Shown one piece after another: positions 1 through 9,552 of a DNA stretch of 64,000 bases. This DNA comes from Aquabacterium sp. J223 (GTDB taxonomy: Bacteria; Pseudomonadota; Gammaproteobacteria; Burkholderiales; Burkholderiaceae_C), in assembly GCF_024666615.1 (NCBI RefSeq), contig NZ_CP088297.1, positions 3,038,001 through 3,102,000 on the forward strand. Direction: 5' to 3'. A program made the position numbers and the translations under genes. Numbering within the stretch: the stretch's first letter is position 1; each line of letters opens with the position of its first letter. The notes below the pieces were generated by a model. That model was not told where the DNA came from, ran no database searches, and saw nothing but the letters and a program-made list of their open reading frames with translations.

Positions 1-310
<310 letters not shown>

Positions 311-319
311 GCCGCTCGG

Positions 320-1333
320 TCAGTCGAGCTTGGCGCCGGTGGCCTTGACCACCGGCTCCCACTTGCGCATCTCGTCGACGATGTAGGCCTGGTAGGCCTC
401 CGGCGTGGAGGCCACCACCTCCTGGCCGAAGGCGCGGATGCGCTCGGTGACCTCGGGCGTGGCCATCACCGCGGCGAACTCGTCGCGGATGCGGCGCACC
501 ACCTCCGGCGGCGTGCCGGCGCGGGTGATGAGGCCGAAGGTGGCCGAGAAGTCGTAGCCGGGCACCACGCTGGCGAAGGTCGGCGTCTGCGGCGTCAGCT
601 CGCCGGGGCGCGCGCCGAGGGTGCCGATCAGCTTCATGCGGCCGTTCTTCACGTGCTCCACCGTGCTCTGCAGCACCGGGTCGATCATCACCATCAGGTG
701 GCCGCCCATCAGGTCGTTCATCGCCTGCGCGCTGCCCTTGTACGGCACGTACTCCATCTTCACGCCGGCCATCGAGGACAGCAGCTCCATGCCGAGGAAG
801 GACTGCGTGGTTGCCGAGCCGTAGGCCACCTTCTGCTTCTTCGCCAGCGCGATGAACTCGGCCGGCGTGCTGGCCGGCAGCGAGGGGTGGGCGTAGATCG
901 CCATCTGGCTGCGGGTGATGGCCATCACGCCGACGAGGTCCTTCAGCGTGTCGTACGGCAGCTTCTGCGTCAGCAGCGGGTTGATGTTGTGCGAGCCGGT
1001 GACCACGCCGAGCACATGCCCGTCCGGCGCCGACTTGGCCACCACGTCGGTGCCCAGCGTGGTGTTGGCGCCCGGCTTGTTCTCCACCAGCACGGTCTGG
1101 TTCCAGCGCTGGCCGAGGCGCTCGGCCAGCAGGCGCACCAGCGCGTCGGTGGCGCCGCCCGGCGGAAACGGCACGACGATGCGCACCGGCTTGCTCGGGT
1201 AGCCGCCCTGTGCACGGGCGGGCAGCGCCCAGGACGAGAGTGCGGCGGGCAGCGCCCACGGCGCGGTGGCGGCCACGGTCAGGCGCTGCAGGCTGCGGCG
1301 GCGCGCGGCGTCGGTGGGTCGGTCGTTGGGCAT
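320..1333 (-). CDS. Bug-family (TctC-like) periplasmic solute-binding protein
   Basis: A 337-residue extracytoplasmic binding protein of the Bug/TctC family. After a Tat-like leader (Arg-Arg-Arg-Ser then a hydrophobic Ala-rich stretch ending ARAQG) comes the family opening YPSKPVRIVVPFPPGGATD. The middle motif LPYD..KDL and the VPYKGSAQAMNDL ligand-pocket motif follow. The ATG at 1333 is preceded by GGAG at good spacing. It is the last gene of the minus-strand run containing acyl-CoA dehydrogenase, feruloyl-CoA synthase and a crotonase, so an aromatic or acyl carboxylate ligand is a reasonable inference. No TctA/TctB membrane partners are nearby, which is common for this family in Burkholderiales. 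Confidence 0.9.
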   Translation of the reverse strand: MPNDRPTDAARRRSLQRLTVAATAPWALPAALSSWALPARAQGGYPSKPVRIVVPFPPGGATDALVRLLAERLGQRWNQTVLVENKPGANTTLGTDVVAKSAPDGHVLGVVTGSHNINPLLTQKLPYDTLKDLVGVMAITRSQMAIYAHPSLPASTPAEFIALAKKQKVAYGSATTQSFLGMELLSSMAGVKMEYVPYKGSAQAMNDLMGGHLMVMIDPVLQSTVEHVKNGRMKLIGTLGARPGELTPQTPTFASVVPGYDFSATFGLITRAGTPPEVVRRIRDEFAAVMATPEVTERIRAFGQEVVASTPEAYQAYIVDEMRKWEPVVKATGAKLD

Positions 1334-1353
1334 GGCGGTCTCCAGATCAGGGT

Positions 1354-3117
1354 TCAGGCGGCCAGCAGGGTGTCCTGCAGGCCGGTGTCGGGTTGGTGGA
1401 TGACGGCGGCCAGGGCTTCCGCCTCCGGCAGCAGCTGGTGCAGGAAGAACAGCGCCGTGGCGCGCTTGGCGCGGTGCCAGGGGTCGCCGACGTCGGCACG
1501 CGGGCCGGCCTTCTCCGCCGCCCGCGCCCACAGCAGGGCCAGCACGAGCAGTCCGACCAGGCGCAGCGCGGGCGTGCAGGCGGCCAGCAGCGCGGCCGGT
1601 GCCTCGCGCTGCAGCGCCTGCAGGCGGGTGATGGCCGCATCGACCCGCTCGCGCTGGCGCTGCAGCGGCATGGCGACGTCGGCCAGGGCGGGCGACCGGC
1701 CGGGCCCGTCGAGCCAGCGCGTCACCTCCGCGCGCAGCAGGCGCCAGGCATGGCCGCCGTCGCCCAGCAGCTTGCGCAGCACCAGGTCCTGCGCCTGGAT
1801 GCCGGTGGTGCCTTCGTAGATGGTGACGATGCGCGCGTCGCGCACCAGTTGCTCGATGCCGGTCTCGCGCACGTAGCCGTGGCCGCCGTGCACCTGCAGC
1901 GCGGCCGACAGCGACAGCTGCGCGTTCTCGCTCAGCACGCCCTTGACCAGCGGCGTGAGCAGCCCGACCAGCGCCTCGGCCTCGGCCGCGCGGGTGGCGT
2001 CGGGGTGGTGGCGGGCCACGTCGAGCAGCAGCGCCGTCCAGTGGCACAGCAGGCGGCCACCCTCGGTCCAGGCCTTCTGCGTCGCCAGCAGGCGCTGCAC
2101 GTCCGGGTGGTCGACCAGCCGGCTGGGCGGGCCGTCGGTGCCGGCGCCGGGGGCCCGGCCCTGCCGGCGCTCGTGCGCATAGGCCAGCGCGTTCTGCCAG
2201 CCGGTCTCGGACAGGCCCACCGCCTGCAGGCCCGACATCAGCCGGGCCTCGTTCATCATCGGGAACATGGCCCGCAGGCCCTGGTGAGGCGACCCGACGA
2301 GCTGCGCCTGCGCGCCGTCGAAACGCAGCGTGCAGGTCGGGCTGCCGTGCAGGCCCATCTTGTGTTCGATGCCGTCGCAGTGCACCGCGTTGCGCCGGCC
2401 GTCGGGCAGGCGCCGGGGGCAGGCGAACAGCGACAGCCCGCGCGAGCCCGCCGGCGCGTCGGGCAGCCGGGCCAGCACCAGGTGGAGGATGTCCTCGGTC
2501 AGGTCGTGCTCGCCGCCGCTGGCGAACACCTTCGTGCCGTGCAGCCGGAAGCCGTCGCCGTCGCCGCTCGGCGCGGCACGGGTGCGGGCCAGGCCGACGT
2601 CCGAGCCGGCCTGCGGCTCGGAGATGCACATGGTGGCCAGCGCCTGGCCGCTGGCCAGCCGCGGCATCCATTCGGCCTGCAGCGCCGGCGACGCCGAACG
2701 GCGCAGGCAGTGCGCCGCCAGCGCGCCCGAGCCGGCGAACATGACGAAGGCATGCGAAGCCGACGACAGCAGCTCGCCCAGCACGCTGCCGGCCAGCGCC
2801 GGCAGGCCCTGGCCGCCCTCCTCCACCGGCGCGCACAGGCCGGGCCAGCCCTGCTCTCGGAACGCCGCCCAGGCGTCGGCGAAGCCGGGCGGCGCCTGCA
2901 CGCGGCCGTCGGTCCAGCGGCAGCCGACCGCATCGGCCAGCGCGTTCAGCGGCAGCACCTGCTCGGCGGCGAAGCGGCCGGCGGCCTCGGCGACCTGCAG
3001 CAGCAGCGGCAGGTCGACCTCGGCGAAGGCCGGCAGGCCGCGCAGCACCGCCGGCGCGTCCAGCACCTCGCCCAGCCCGAAGGCCAGGTCACGCAGCGGC
3101 GGCTCGTAGCGCAGCAT
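1354..3117 (-). CDS. acyl-CoA dehydrogenase (long, DmdC/FadE-type)
   Basis: A 587-residue flavoprotein, longer than the ~380-residue classical enzymes because of a C-terminal extension, as in DmdC-type dehydrogenases. ATMCISEPQAGSD is the FAD/substrate segment, and IYEGTTGIQAQDL near residue 410-420 carries the catalytic Glu. It would desaturate an acyl-CoA at C2-C3. It sits 10 bases after the feruloyl-CoA synthase gene and 20 bases before a Bug gene on the same strand. By analogy with HcaD of the Acinetobacter hca cluster, a plausible job is converting dihydro-hydroxycinnamoyl-CoA (phenylpropanoyl-CoA) to the hydroxycinnamoyl-CoA used by the neighbouring enzymes. That role is inferred from context; the family call is secure. 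Confidence 0.87.
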   Translation of the reverse strand: MLRYEPPLRDLAFGLGEVLDAPAVLRGLPAFAEVDLPLLLQVAEAAGRFAAEQVLPLNALADAVGCRWTDGRVQAPPGFADAWAAFREQGWPGLCAPVEEGGQGLPALAGSVLGELLSSASHAFVMFAGSGALAAHCLRRSASPALQAEWMPRLASGQALATMCISEPQAGSDVGLARTRAAPSGDGDGFRLHGTKVFASGGEHDLTEDILHLVLARLPDAPAGSRGLSLFACPRRLPDGRRNAVHCDGIEHKMGLHGSPTCTLRFDGAQAQLVGSPHQGLRAMFPMMNEARLMSGLQAVGLSETGWQNALAYAHERRQGRAPGAGTDGPPSRLVDHPDVQRLLATQKAWTEGGRLLCHWTALLLDVARHHPDATRAAEAEALVGLLTPLVKGVLSENAQLSLSAALQVHGGHGYVRETGIEQLVRDARIVTIYEGTTGIQAQDLVLRKLLGDGGHAWRLLRAEVTRWLDGPGRSPALADVAMPLQRQRERVDAAITRLQALQREAPAALLAACTPALRLVGLLVLALLWARAAEKAGPRADVGDPWHRAKRATALFFLHQLLPEAEALAAVIHQPDTGLQDTLLAA

Positions 3118-3127
3118 GGGCCCGCCG

Positions 3128-4975
3128 TCAGCCCGGCCTCGCCACCAGCACCGGCGCCTCGGCGGGCTCGGCGTAGAGCTGCTCGACCAGCGCCGCGCGG
3201 GCCTTCAGCACCGCGCGCTGGTTGATCGAGCCCTTGTCCGTCATCTCGCCCAGGCCCACCGAGGCCGGCTCGCGCAGCAGCAGCGCGCGCACGATGCGGT
3301 TGGAACTGCCGGTGCCGCGCGCGGCCTGCTCGTCCAGCAGCCGCTGCGCCCATCCGACCACCCCCGGGTCGTCGCACAGCGCGGCCAGCGACGCCGCGGC
3401 GGCGGGGTCGCGGCACAGCTCGGCGGCGGCCGGCAGCAGGAACACCAGCATGCCCAGCGCGTCGCGGTCGTGGCCGGTGAGCACCACGTCCTGCACGTAG
3501 GGCGCGCCGGCGGCGATGACCTGGTTGCGCAGCGCGCCGACGTTGACCCAGGTGCCGCTGATGAGCTTGAAGTCCTCGGCGATGCGGCCGTCGAAGCGCA
3601 GGCCCTGCTCGGGCCGGGCCTCGTCGATGAAGCGGGCCGCGTCGCCGCTGCAGAAGAAGCCCTCGTCGTCGAAGGCCTCCGCCGTCAGCTCTGGCTGGCG
3701 CCAGTAGCCGGGCGTGATGTTGGGGCCGCGGTAGCGCACCTCCAGCTTGTCGCCGCTGGGCACCAGCTTGACGGTGGTGCCCGGCGCCGGCAGGCCGATC
3801 AGGCCGGGCTGCCAGTCGGGCAGGTGCGCCGAGATGGCGAAGGGCGCCGTCTCGGTCATGCCCAGGCCCATGGTCATCGGGATGCGGGCGCCGACGGTCT
3901 GCACCGCCATCGACTCCAGCTCGGCCTTCAGCGGCGGCGGCAGGGCGGCGCCGGCGGGGAAGATCAGCCGCACGCGGGCGAAGAAGCGCTCGCGCAGCGG
4001 CACGTCCTGCCGCATCGCCGCCACCAGCGACTCCAGCCCCTTGGGCACGGTGTAGTAGACCGTCGGCGAGACCTCGCGCAGGTTGCGCAGCGTCTCGGCG
4101 ATGCCGTCCGGCGTGGGCTTGCCCTCGTCGATGTAGAGCGTGCCGCCGTGGAACACCACCAGGCCGAAGTTGTTGTTGCCCGCCGCGGTGTGGTGCCACG
4201 GCAGCCAATCGACCAGCACCGGCTTCTCCTCGGTGAGGAAGGGGTAGCACTGCGCATTCGCCACCTGGTTCGAGCACAGCATGCGCTGCGTGTTGACCAC
4301 CGCCTTCGGCAGCTTGGTCGAGCCCGAGGTGAAGAGGAACTTGGCGATGCTGTCCGGCCCGACGGCGGCGTGCGCGGCGTCCACCGCCGGCGTCGCCTCG
4401 CGGGCGCGCAGCGCCTCGAACGAGGTGCAGGGCCGGCCCTCGATCGAACCGCGGCCGAAGGCGAGCTCGGTGTCCTTCGGCACGGCGATGTCGATGGCCC
4501 GGCGGAAGGCCGCCGCGTCGCTGGCGTAGACCAGCCCGGGCGTGAGCAGCTGCACCGCATGCGCCACCCGTGCCGCGTCGGGCGACAGCAGCGAATACGC
4601 CGGCGACACCGCCATGAAGGGCACGCCGACGTGCAGCGCGGCCAGCGCCAGCTGGGCGTGTTCCAGGTCGTTGCCGGACAGGATCATCAGCGGCCGCTCG
4701 GCGCTCAACCCCCGGTCGAGCAGCGACTGGCCGATGCGCCGCGCGCCCTCCAGCGCCTGCGCGAAGGTGAGGTGCTGCCAGGCGCCCTGCGCGTCCCGCT
4801 TGGCGAACAGCGGCTGGTCGGGCTGGCGCTCGGCCCAGTGCAGCAGCCGCTCGGTCAGTCGCTGCGGGTAGGGGCCGAGCGGCTGGTTGGTGTGCAGCAG
4901 CCAGCTGCCGTCGGGCCGCGGCTCGGCGCGGCCCTCGTACGGCCCCAGCGCGATCTCACGAAAGGGTGTGCTCAT
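3128..4975 (-). CDS. fcs: feruloyl-CoA synthase (AMP-forming hydroxycinnamate-CoA ligase)
   Basis: A 615-residue member of the adenylate-forming acyl-CoA synthetase family. The P-loop FLFTSGSTKLPKAVVNTQRM is at residues 213-232. The variant STKLPKAV (rather than STGxPKG) and the following LVDWLPWHHTAAGN block are characteristic of feruloyl-CoA synthases. MTMGLGMTETAPFA and the GLRFDGRIAEDFKLISGTWVNVG hinge region follow. It activates ferulate, coumarate or caffeate with ATP and CoA through an acyl-AMP. A GAGGA Shine-Dalgarno overlapping the stop of the upstream crotonase, seven bases before the ATG, indicates one transcript. This is one of two unrelated CoA-ligase types for such acids in the window; the other is at 40.7-42.8 kb. 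Confidence 0.88.
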   Translation of the reverse strand: MSTPFREIALGPYEGRAEPRPDGSWLLHTNQPLGPYPQRLTERLLHWAERQPDQPLFAKRDAQGAWQHLTFAQALEGARRIGQSLLDRGLSAERPLMILSGNDLEHAQLALAALHVGVPFMAVSPAYSLLSPDAARVAHAVQLLTPGLVYASDAAAFRRAIDIAVPKDTELAFGRGSIEGRPCTSFEALRAREATPAVDAAHAAVGPDSIAKFLFTSGSTKLPKAVVNTQRMLCSNQVANAQCYPFLTEEKPVLVDWLPWHHTAAGNNNFGLVVFHGGTLYIDEGKPTPDGIAETLRNLREVSPTVYYTVPKGLESLVAAMRQDVPLRERFFARVRLIFPAGAALPPPLKAELESMAVQTVGARIPMTMGLGMTETAPFAISAHLPDWQPGLIGLPAPGTTVKLVPSGDKLEVRYRGPNITPGYWRQPELTAEAFDDEGFFCSGDAARFIDEARPEQGLRFDGRIAEDFKLISGTWVNVGALRNQVIAAGAPYVQDVVLTGHDRDALGMLVFLLPAAAELCRDPAAAASLAALCDDPGVVGWAQRLLDEQAARGTGSSNRIVRALLLREPASVGLGEMTDKGSINQRAVLKARAALVEQLYAEPAEAPVLVARPG

Positions 4976-4982
4976 GCGGTCC

Positions 4983-5768
4983 TCACTGCGGCTTGACCTT
5001 GGCGGCGCGCTTCTGCAAGAAGGCGTTGACGCGCTCCTTGGCCTCCGGTGCGCCCTGGGTGACGGCGGCCATCAGCGCCTCGGTCATCAGGCCGTGGGCC
5101 ATCGGCTGCTCGGCGATGAGCGGCAGCGCGTGGGTGATGGCGAAGTTGGACAGCGGCGCGTTGCTGGCGATGCGCGCGGCCAGCTCGCGCGCCTTGGCCA
5201 TCGCCTGCCCGGCCGGGGTGACGTGGTGCACCAGGCCGATGGCGAAGGCCTCCGGCGCGGTGTAGACATGGCCGGTGAGCATCATCTCCGTCACCCGCGA
5301 GAAGCCGATCAGCTTGGACACGCGCACCGAGCCGCCGCCGCCGAGGAAGATGCCGCGCTGGCCTTCGGGCAGGCCGAAGTAGGCGGTCTCGTCGGCCACG
5401 CGCACGTGCGCCGCCGACGCCAGCTCCAGCCCGCCGCCGACCACCGCGCCGTGCAGCACGCAGATCACCGGCACGCGGCCGAACTGCAGCTTGGCGAACG
5501 CCTCGTACCAGGCGAAGCTGCTCTGCATGCCCTCGTGCGTCTCGGTCTCCGACAGCTCCGACAGGTCGAGCCCGGCGCTGAAGTGGTCGCCGGCGCCGTC
5601 GAGGATGGCGACGCGGACGGTGTCGGGCAGGGTCTCGAAGGCCTGGCGCAGCTGCGCCACGACGGCCAGGTTCAGCGCGTTGCGCTTGGCCGGCCGGTTG
5701 AGGGTGACGGTGGCGACGGGCCCGTCGTACGACACGTTGACGAGCGGGGTCTCCAGGGACGACGGCAT
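4983..5768 (-). CDS. enoyl-CoA hydratase/isomerase (crotonase) family protein
   Basis: A 261-residue crotonase. Both hydratase glutamates are present: Glu115 in GGGLELAS and Glu135 in FGLPEGQRGIF. The oxyanion segment around SAGLDLSEL is near residues 64-72. It lacks the GLSEINWG signature of the hydratase/lyase found at 39.8 kb, so it is more likely a true hydratase than a retro-aldol lyase. Its ATG shares one base with the stop of the upstream ATPase gene (TGATG), and it is followed after seven bases by fcs. It would hydrate hydroxycinnamoyl-CoA to the beta-hydroxyacyl-CoA, comparable to CouM of Rhodococcus. Substrate is inferred. Confidence 0.83.
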   Translation of the reverse strand: MPSSLETPLVNVSYDGPVATVTLNRPAKRNALNLAVVAQLRQAFETLPDTVRVAILDGAGDHFSAGLDLSELSETETHEGMQSSFAWYEAFAKLQFGRVPVICVLHGAVVGGGLELASAAHVRVADETAYFGLPEGQRGIFLGGGGSVRVSKLIGFSRVTEMMLTGHVYTAPEAFAIGLVHHVTPAGQAMAKARELAARIASNAPLSNFAITHALPLIAEQPMAHGLMTEALMAAVTQGAPEAKERVNAFLQKRAAKVKPQ

Positions 5769-6553
5769 CAGGGGCTTCCTTGGGGTGCGGTGGCGGGAAG
5801 GGGCACGGCATCGGCCGCCTGACGGGGGGCGGCGATGCCGAGGTAACTTTCGACGATGCGCGGGTTGCTGGCCAGCTCGGCGGCCGGTCCTTCGAGGGCG
5901 ATGCGCCCGCCTTCGAGCACGTAGGCGTGGTCGGCCAGCCGCAGCGCGGCGCGCGCGTTCTGCTCCACCAGCAGGGTCGACACGCCATGGTCGCGCAGCC
6001 GGGCCACCACCTGCAGCACCTCGCGCACGATGCGCGGCGCCAGGCCCAGGCTGGGCTCGTCGAGCATGAGCAGGCGCGGCCGTCCCATCAGCGCACGGCC
6101 GACGGCCAGCATCTGGCGCTCGCCGCCGGACAGCGTGCCGGCGAGCTGGCCGGCACGCTCCTTCAGCCGCGGGAAGAGGCCGAAGACATGGTCCATCTGC
6201 TCGGCCGCACCGCCCTCGCCGCGGCGGTGGCGGCTGAAGCCGCCGAGCAGCAGGTTGTCGTGCACCGACATGTCGGCGAACAGCTCGCGCCGCTCCGAGA
6301 CCAGCGACAGGCCTTGCATCACCCGGTCCTCGACCGTGCGCTGGCGGATCGAGCGGCCCTCGAACCGCAGTTCGCCGCTGGTGCGCAGCAGGCCCATCAG
6401 GCCGTTGAGCAGCGTCGACTTGCCGGCGCCGTTGGGCCCGATGACGGTGACGATGGCGCCGTGCGGCACCACCAGGCTGACCTCGTGCAGCGCGCGCACC
6501 TTGCCGTAGCCGGCGCTCAGACCCACCACTTCGAGGATCGGTGTGGCGCTCAT
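5768..6553 (-). CDS. livF: Liv-type ABC transporter ATP-binding protein (LivF-like)
   Basis: A 261-residue ABC ATPase. Walker A is [11 protein letters not shown], the signature is [16 protein letters not shown], Walker B is [13 protein letters not shown], and the switch His lies in the [13 protein letters not shown] region (Gln-Asn form, typical of LivF). The REPLIC-like segment [15 protein letters not shown] is also LivF-type. It is the second ATPase of the transporter encoded by the next three upstream genes, and is translationally coupled to the crotonase downstream. A 76-base gap with short GC-rich inverted repeats separates it from the fused permease-ATPase gene. Ligand is probably an aromatic acid rather than leucine, judged from the catabolic genes in the operon. 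Confidence 0.87.
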   Translation of the reverse strand: MSATPILEVVGLSAGYGKVRALHEVSLVVPHGAIVTVIGPNGAGKSTLLNGLMGLLRTSGELRFEGRSIRQRTVEDRVMQGLSLVSERRELFADMSVHDNLLLGGFSRHRRGEGGAAEQMDHVFGLFPRLKERAGQLAGTLSGGERQMLAVGRALMGRPRLLMLDEPSLGLAPRIVREVLQVVARLRDHGVSTLLVEQNARAALRLADHAYVLEGGRIALEGPAAELASNPRIVESYLGIAAPRQAADAVPLPATAPQGSP

Positions 6554-6629
6554 GGGTGCACCCTATCGCTACGCTCTGTCCGTCCAGGAGGGACGCATCG
6601 CTCCCTTCGGAGCGGCCGTGCGGGAGCGC

Positions 6630-8399
6630 TCATTCGTCGTCCACCCCGCCCAGGTAGGCCTCGAGCACCGCCGGGTCGCGCTGGATGGCCTCGGGCCGGC
6701 CTTCGGCGATCTTCTTGCCGAACACCATCACCACGATGTGGTCGGTCAGCTCCATGACGAAGCCCATGTCGTGCTCCACCAGCAGGATGCCCATGCCCTC
6801 GTCGCGCAGTTCGGCCAGCAGCCGGGCCAGGGCCTGCTTCTCGAAGGCGCGCAGGCCGGCAGCGGGCTCGTCCAGCAGCAGCAGCGCCGGGTCGGCGCAC
6901 AGCGCGCGGGCGATCTCCACCAGCCGCTGCTGGCCCAGCGCCAGGCTGCCGGCCTCGGCGTGCAGCAGGTCGCCCAGGCCGACGCGCCGCAGCGCACGCG
7001 CCGCCTCCTGCAGCTGCGAGGCTTCGCTGGCGCGGTCCAGCCGCAGCGTGGCGGCGAGCAGCGAGGTGCGAGACCGCCGGTAGGCCCCGAGCGCGACGTT
7101 CTCCAGCACGCTCATGTTGGGCACCAGCTTGACGTGCTGGAAGGTGCGCGCGATGCCGAGCGCGGCGATGTCGCGCGAGCGCCGTCCGTCGATGCGCTGG
7201 CCGCGGTAGCGGATCTCGCCCTCGCTGGGCGCCAGCAGACCGGTGACCAGGTTGAAGGTGGTCGACTTGCCGGCGCCGTTGGGGCCGATGAGGCCGACGA
7301 TCTCGCCGGCCGCGACGTCGAAGTGCAGCGTGTCCACCGCCACCAGCCCGCCGAAGCGGCGCTGCACGCCCCGCACCTCCAGCAGCGGCTCGCCACGCGC
7401 CACCTGAGGCCGCCGCGGCAGCGGCTCGCCGGCGGGCAGCGGGCGCGGCCGCGGCGCGGGCAGCAGACGCGCCAGCCAGGGCCACAGCCCCTCGGGCGCG
7501 AAGCGCAGCAGCAGCACCAGCAGCGCGCCGAAGACGATCACCTCGTAGTGGCCGGCGTTGCCGAACAGCGCCGGCAGCCACACCTGCAGCTGGTCGCGCA
7601 GCAGCGCGACGATGCCGGTGCCGAGGATGGCGCCGCCGACGTGCGCCATGCCGCCGGTGACCAGCATGATCACCACCTCCAGGCTGGTGTTGAGGCCGAA
7701 CGGCCCCGGGCTGATCGCGCGCTGCAGGTGCGCCAGCAGCCAGCCCGCCACCGAGGCCAGCAGCGAGGCGATGACGAAGATGCGCACCTTCAGCGCGCCG
7801 GTGTCGACGCCCATCGACTCGGGCATGTGGGTGCCGGTGCGCAGCGCGCGGATGGCACGGCCGGGCCGCGAGTCGAGCAGGTTGACCAGGCCCCAGGCGC
7901 CGAGTCCCACCGCCAGCCAGATCAGCACCACCATCGCCCGGCCGGCGGCCAGGTCGATGCCGAAGAAGCGGATGGCCGGCAGGTTGGCGATGCCGTCGTA
8001 CTTGCCCAGCGCGTCGGTGCTGCCGAACAGGTAGTACAGCGCGATGCTCCAGGCGATGGTGGCCAGCGGCAGGTAGTGGCCCGACATGCGAAGCGTCACC
8101 GCGCCGATCAGCCAGGCGCTGGCGCCGGTGATCACCAGCCCCGCGGGCAGCGTCCACCAGGGCGACCAGCCGGCCTTGGCGCACAGCACCGCGGTGACGT
8201 AGGCGCCGATGCCGACGAACGCCGCCTGGCCGAACGAAGTCAGCCCGCCGACGCCGAGCAGCAGCACCAGCCCCAGCACCACCAGCGTGTAGACGCCGAT
8301 GTAGTTGGCCTGGGTGATCCAGAACGCCGGCACCGGCACCACCGTCAGCGAGGCGATGGCCAGCGCGAAGGCCAGCGCGAGCAGTCGGGAGGCCGTCAT
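6630..8399 (-). CDS. fused Liv-type permease-ATPase (LivM-LivG)
   Basis: A 589-residue fusion. Residues ~1-320 form a polytopic permease of the LivM type, with GLTSFGQAAFVGIGAY and the EVVIMLVTGGMAHVGGAILG cytoplasmic loop. A Pro-rich linker (PAPRPRPLPAGEPLPRRP) leads to an ABC ATPase with Walker [46 protein letters not shown] and Walker B LLLLDEPAAGL. Such fusions occur in Comamonadaceae-type bacteria. I chose the ATG at 8399 because the in-frame ATG at 8477 would force translation of a GC-rich repeat element into the N-terminus. Operon: between livH and livF. Confidence 0.87.
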   Translation of the reverse strand: MTASRLLALAFALAIASLTVVPVPAFWITQANYIGVYTLVVLGLVLLLGVGGLTSFGQAAFVGIGAYVTAVLCAKAGWSPWWTLPAGLVITGASAWLIGAVTLRMSGHYLPLATIAWSIALYYLFGSTDALGKYDGIANLPAIRFFGIDLAAGRAMVVLIWLAVGLGAWGLVNLLDSRPGRAIRALRTGTHMPESMGVDTGALKVRIFVIASLLASVAGWLLAHLQRAISPGPFGLNTSLEVVIMLVTGGMAHVGGAILGTGIVALLRDQLQVWLPALFGNAGHYEVIVFGALLVLLLRFAPEGLWPWLARLLPAPRPRPLPAGEPLPRRPQVARGEPLLEVRGVQRRFGGLVAVDTLHFDVAAGEIVGLIGPNGAGKSTTFNLVTGLLAPSEGEIRYRGQRIDGRRSRDIAALGIARTFQHVKLVPNMSVLENVALGAYRRSRTSLLAATLRLDRASEASQLQEAARALRRVGLGDLLHAEAGSLALGQQRLVEIARALCADPALLLLDEPAAGLRAFEKQALARLLAELRDEGMGILLVEHDMGFVMELTDHIVVMVFGKKIAEGRPEAIQRDPAVLEAYLGGVDDE

Positions 8400-8410
8400 C
8401 AGCGCCGCCC

Positions 8411-8473
8411 GGCCGCCCGAAGGCGCTGAGCGCCCCCTCGGGGGGCAGCGAGCGAATGCGAGCAAGGGGGGGG
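8411..8473. repeat. REP-like GC-rich interspersed repeat, copy A
   Basis: This intergenic stretch between livH and the livM-livG fusion begins GGCCGCCCGAAG. It contains a strong hairpin-forming CCCCCTCGGGGGG core and ends in a GCGAGC...GGGGG tail. The same architecture recurs at 27489-27554 between convergent genes. It resembles the mobile or structural GC-rich repeats common between genes in the Rubrivivax/Leptothrix group. Within an operon it could act as a processing or attenuation site. Confidence 0.6.
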
Positions 8474-8478
8474 TCATG

Positions 8479-9519
8479 TCAATGCTCCTCGTCGGCGCCG
8501 CCGTGGCGCAGGGACAGGAACAGCAGCACCGGGATCACCAGCAGGAAGATCACCGTCTCCTTGTAGGCGCTGGCCGAGAAAGAGACGAACGACTCGACGA
8601 TGCCGATGCCCAGCGCGCCGGCCAGCGTCAGCGGGTAGCTGACCAGGCCGCCGACGATGGAGGCGACGAAGCCCTTGAGGCCGATGAGCAGGCCCGAGTC
8701 GTAGTAGATGGTGACGATGGGGCCGATGAGGATGCCGCACAGCCCGCCGATGAAGGCGGCGATGGTGAACGACAGCCGGCCGCAGAACGGCACCGAGATG
8801 GCGAGCAGCTGCGCGCCGACGTGGTTGGACGCCGCCGCGCGCAGCGCCTTGCCCCACAGCGTGCGGCCGAAGAACAGCGCCAGCGCGACGATGAGCACCA
8901 GCGTCACGCCGACCACCGCCAGGCTCTGGCCCGGCACCGACAGCAGGCCGAGCTCCAGGCGGCCGTCCCAGAAGGCCGGCGTGCGGTAGCCGTCGACGCC
9001 GAAGAACACCAGCGACAGCCCGACGAGGAAGAAGTGAACGCCGACCGAGACGATCATCAGCGTGAGCACGCTGGCGGCGGCCAGCGGCTGGTAGACCACC
9101 CGGTACAGCGACGGGCCGAGCGCCGCCACCACCGCCAGCGCCAGCCCGCATTGCACCGCCAGCGGCATGGGATGCGCGGCCGCCCACACCGTGGCCGCGG
9201 CGATGATCCCCGGCACCACCGCATGGGTGGCCACCAGCCGGGGCAGCCGCTGCGGCTGGCCGTCGCGCCAGGCCGCCACCGCCTCCAGCACGCCGGCGGC
9301 CACCGCGGTGGCCAGCATCAGCCACACCGTGCCGGGCACCTTGCCGGCCTGCAGCCAGACCAGCGTCAGCGCGCCGAAGGTGACGAACTCGCCCTGCGGG
9401 AAGAAGATGATCCGCGTCACCGCGAACAGCAGCACCAGCGCCATGCCGAGCAGCGCATAGACCGCGCCGGTGGTGACGCCGTCCTGCACCAGGATGGCGG
9501 CGATGGAGAACGAGCCCAT
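8479..9519 (-). CDS. livH: Liv-type ABC transporter permease (LivH-like)
   Basis: A 346-residue integral membrane permease of the branched-chain amino acid class. The N-terminus [40 protein letters not shown] matches the LivH start, and the loop [12 protein letters not shown]...[14 protein letters not shown] matches the conserved cytoplasmic segment that docks the ATPase. About eight to nine hydrophobic helices are evident. It carries an additional ~60-residue stretch after the first helices ([19 protein letters not shown]) not seen in short homologues. It lies between its frameshifted binding-protein gene (33-base gap) and the fused permease-ATPase, with a REP-like repeat just after its stop. 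Confidence 0.87.
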   Translation of the reverse strand: MGSFSIAAILVQDGVTTGAVYALLGMALVLLFAVTRIIFFPQGEFVTFGALTLVWLQAGKVPGTVWLMLATAVAAGVLEAVAAWRDGQPQRLPRLVATHAVVPGIIAAATVWAAAHPMPLAVQCGLALAVVAALGPSLYRVVYQPLAAASVLTLMIVSVGVHFFLVGLSLVFFGVDGYRTPAFWDGRLELGLLSVPGQSLAVVGVTLVLIVALALFFGRTLWGKALRAAASNHVGAQLLAISVPFCGRLSFTIAAFIGGLCGILIGPIVTIYYDSGLLIGLKGFVASIVGGLVSYPLTLAGALGIGIVESFVSFSASAYKETVIFLLVIPVLLFLSLRHGGADEEH

Positions 9520-9552
9520 CCGGTGCTGCCGTCGTGTCGGGACGTCGGCGCG

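Noticed and set aside
320-2836. An 838-residue apparent fusion ending in the first Bug protein
   Set aside because: The N-terminal 500 residues are an out-of-frame reading of the acyl-CoA dehydrogenase gene; the Bug protein has its own ribosome-binding site and ATG at 1333.
1210-3225. Very long open frames antisense to the acyl-CoA dehydrogenase and synthase genes
   Set aside because: They are Arg/Gln/His/Gly-rich translations with no recognisable domain, produced by high G+C third positions opposite real genes; the same holds for the other long antisense frames throughout the window.
4983-5768. The first crotonase as a second feruloyl-CoA hydratase/lyase
   Set aside because: It lacks the GWCFGG and GLSEINWG signatures and the Tyr239 region that mark the lyase group; it keeps the ordinary hydratase glutamates instead.
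8400-8477. Earlier ATG for the fused permease-ATPase
   Set aside because: It would translate a REP-like repeat into an N-terminus with no family counterpart; the ATG at 8399 starts directly at the first membrane helix.
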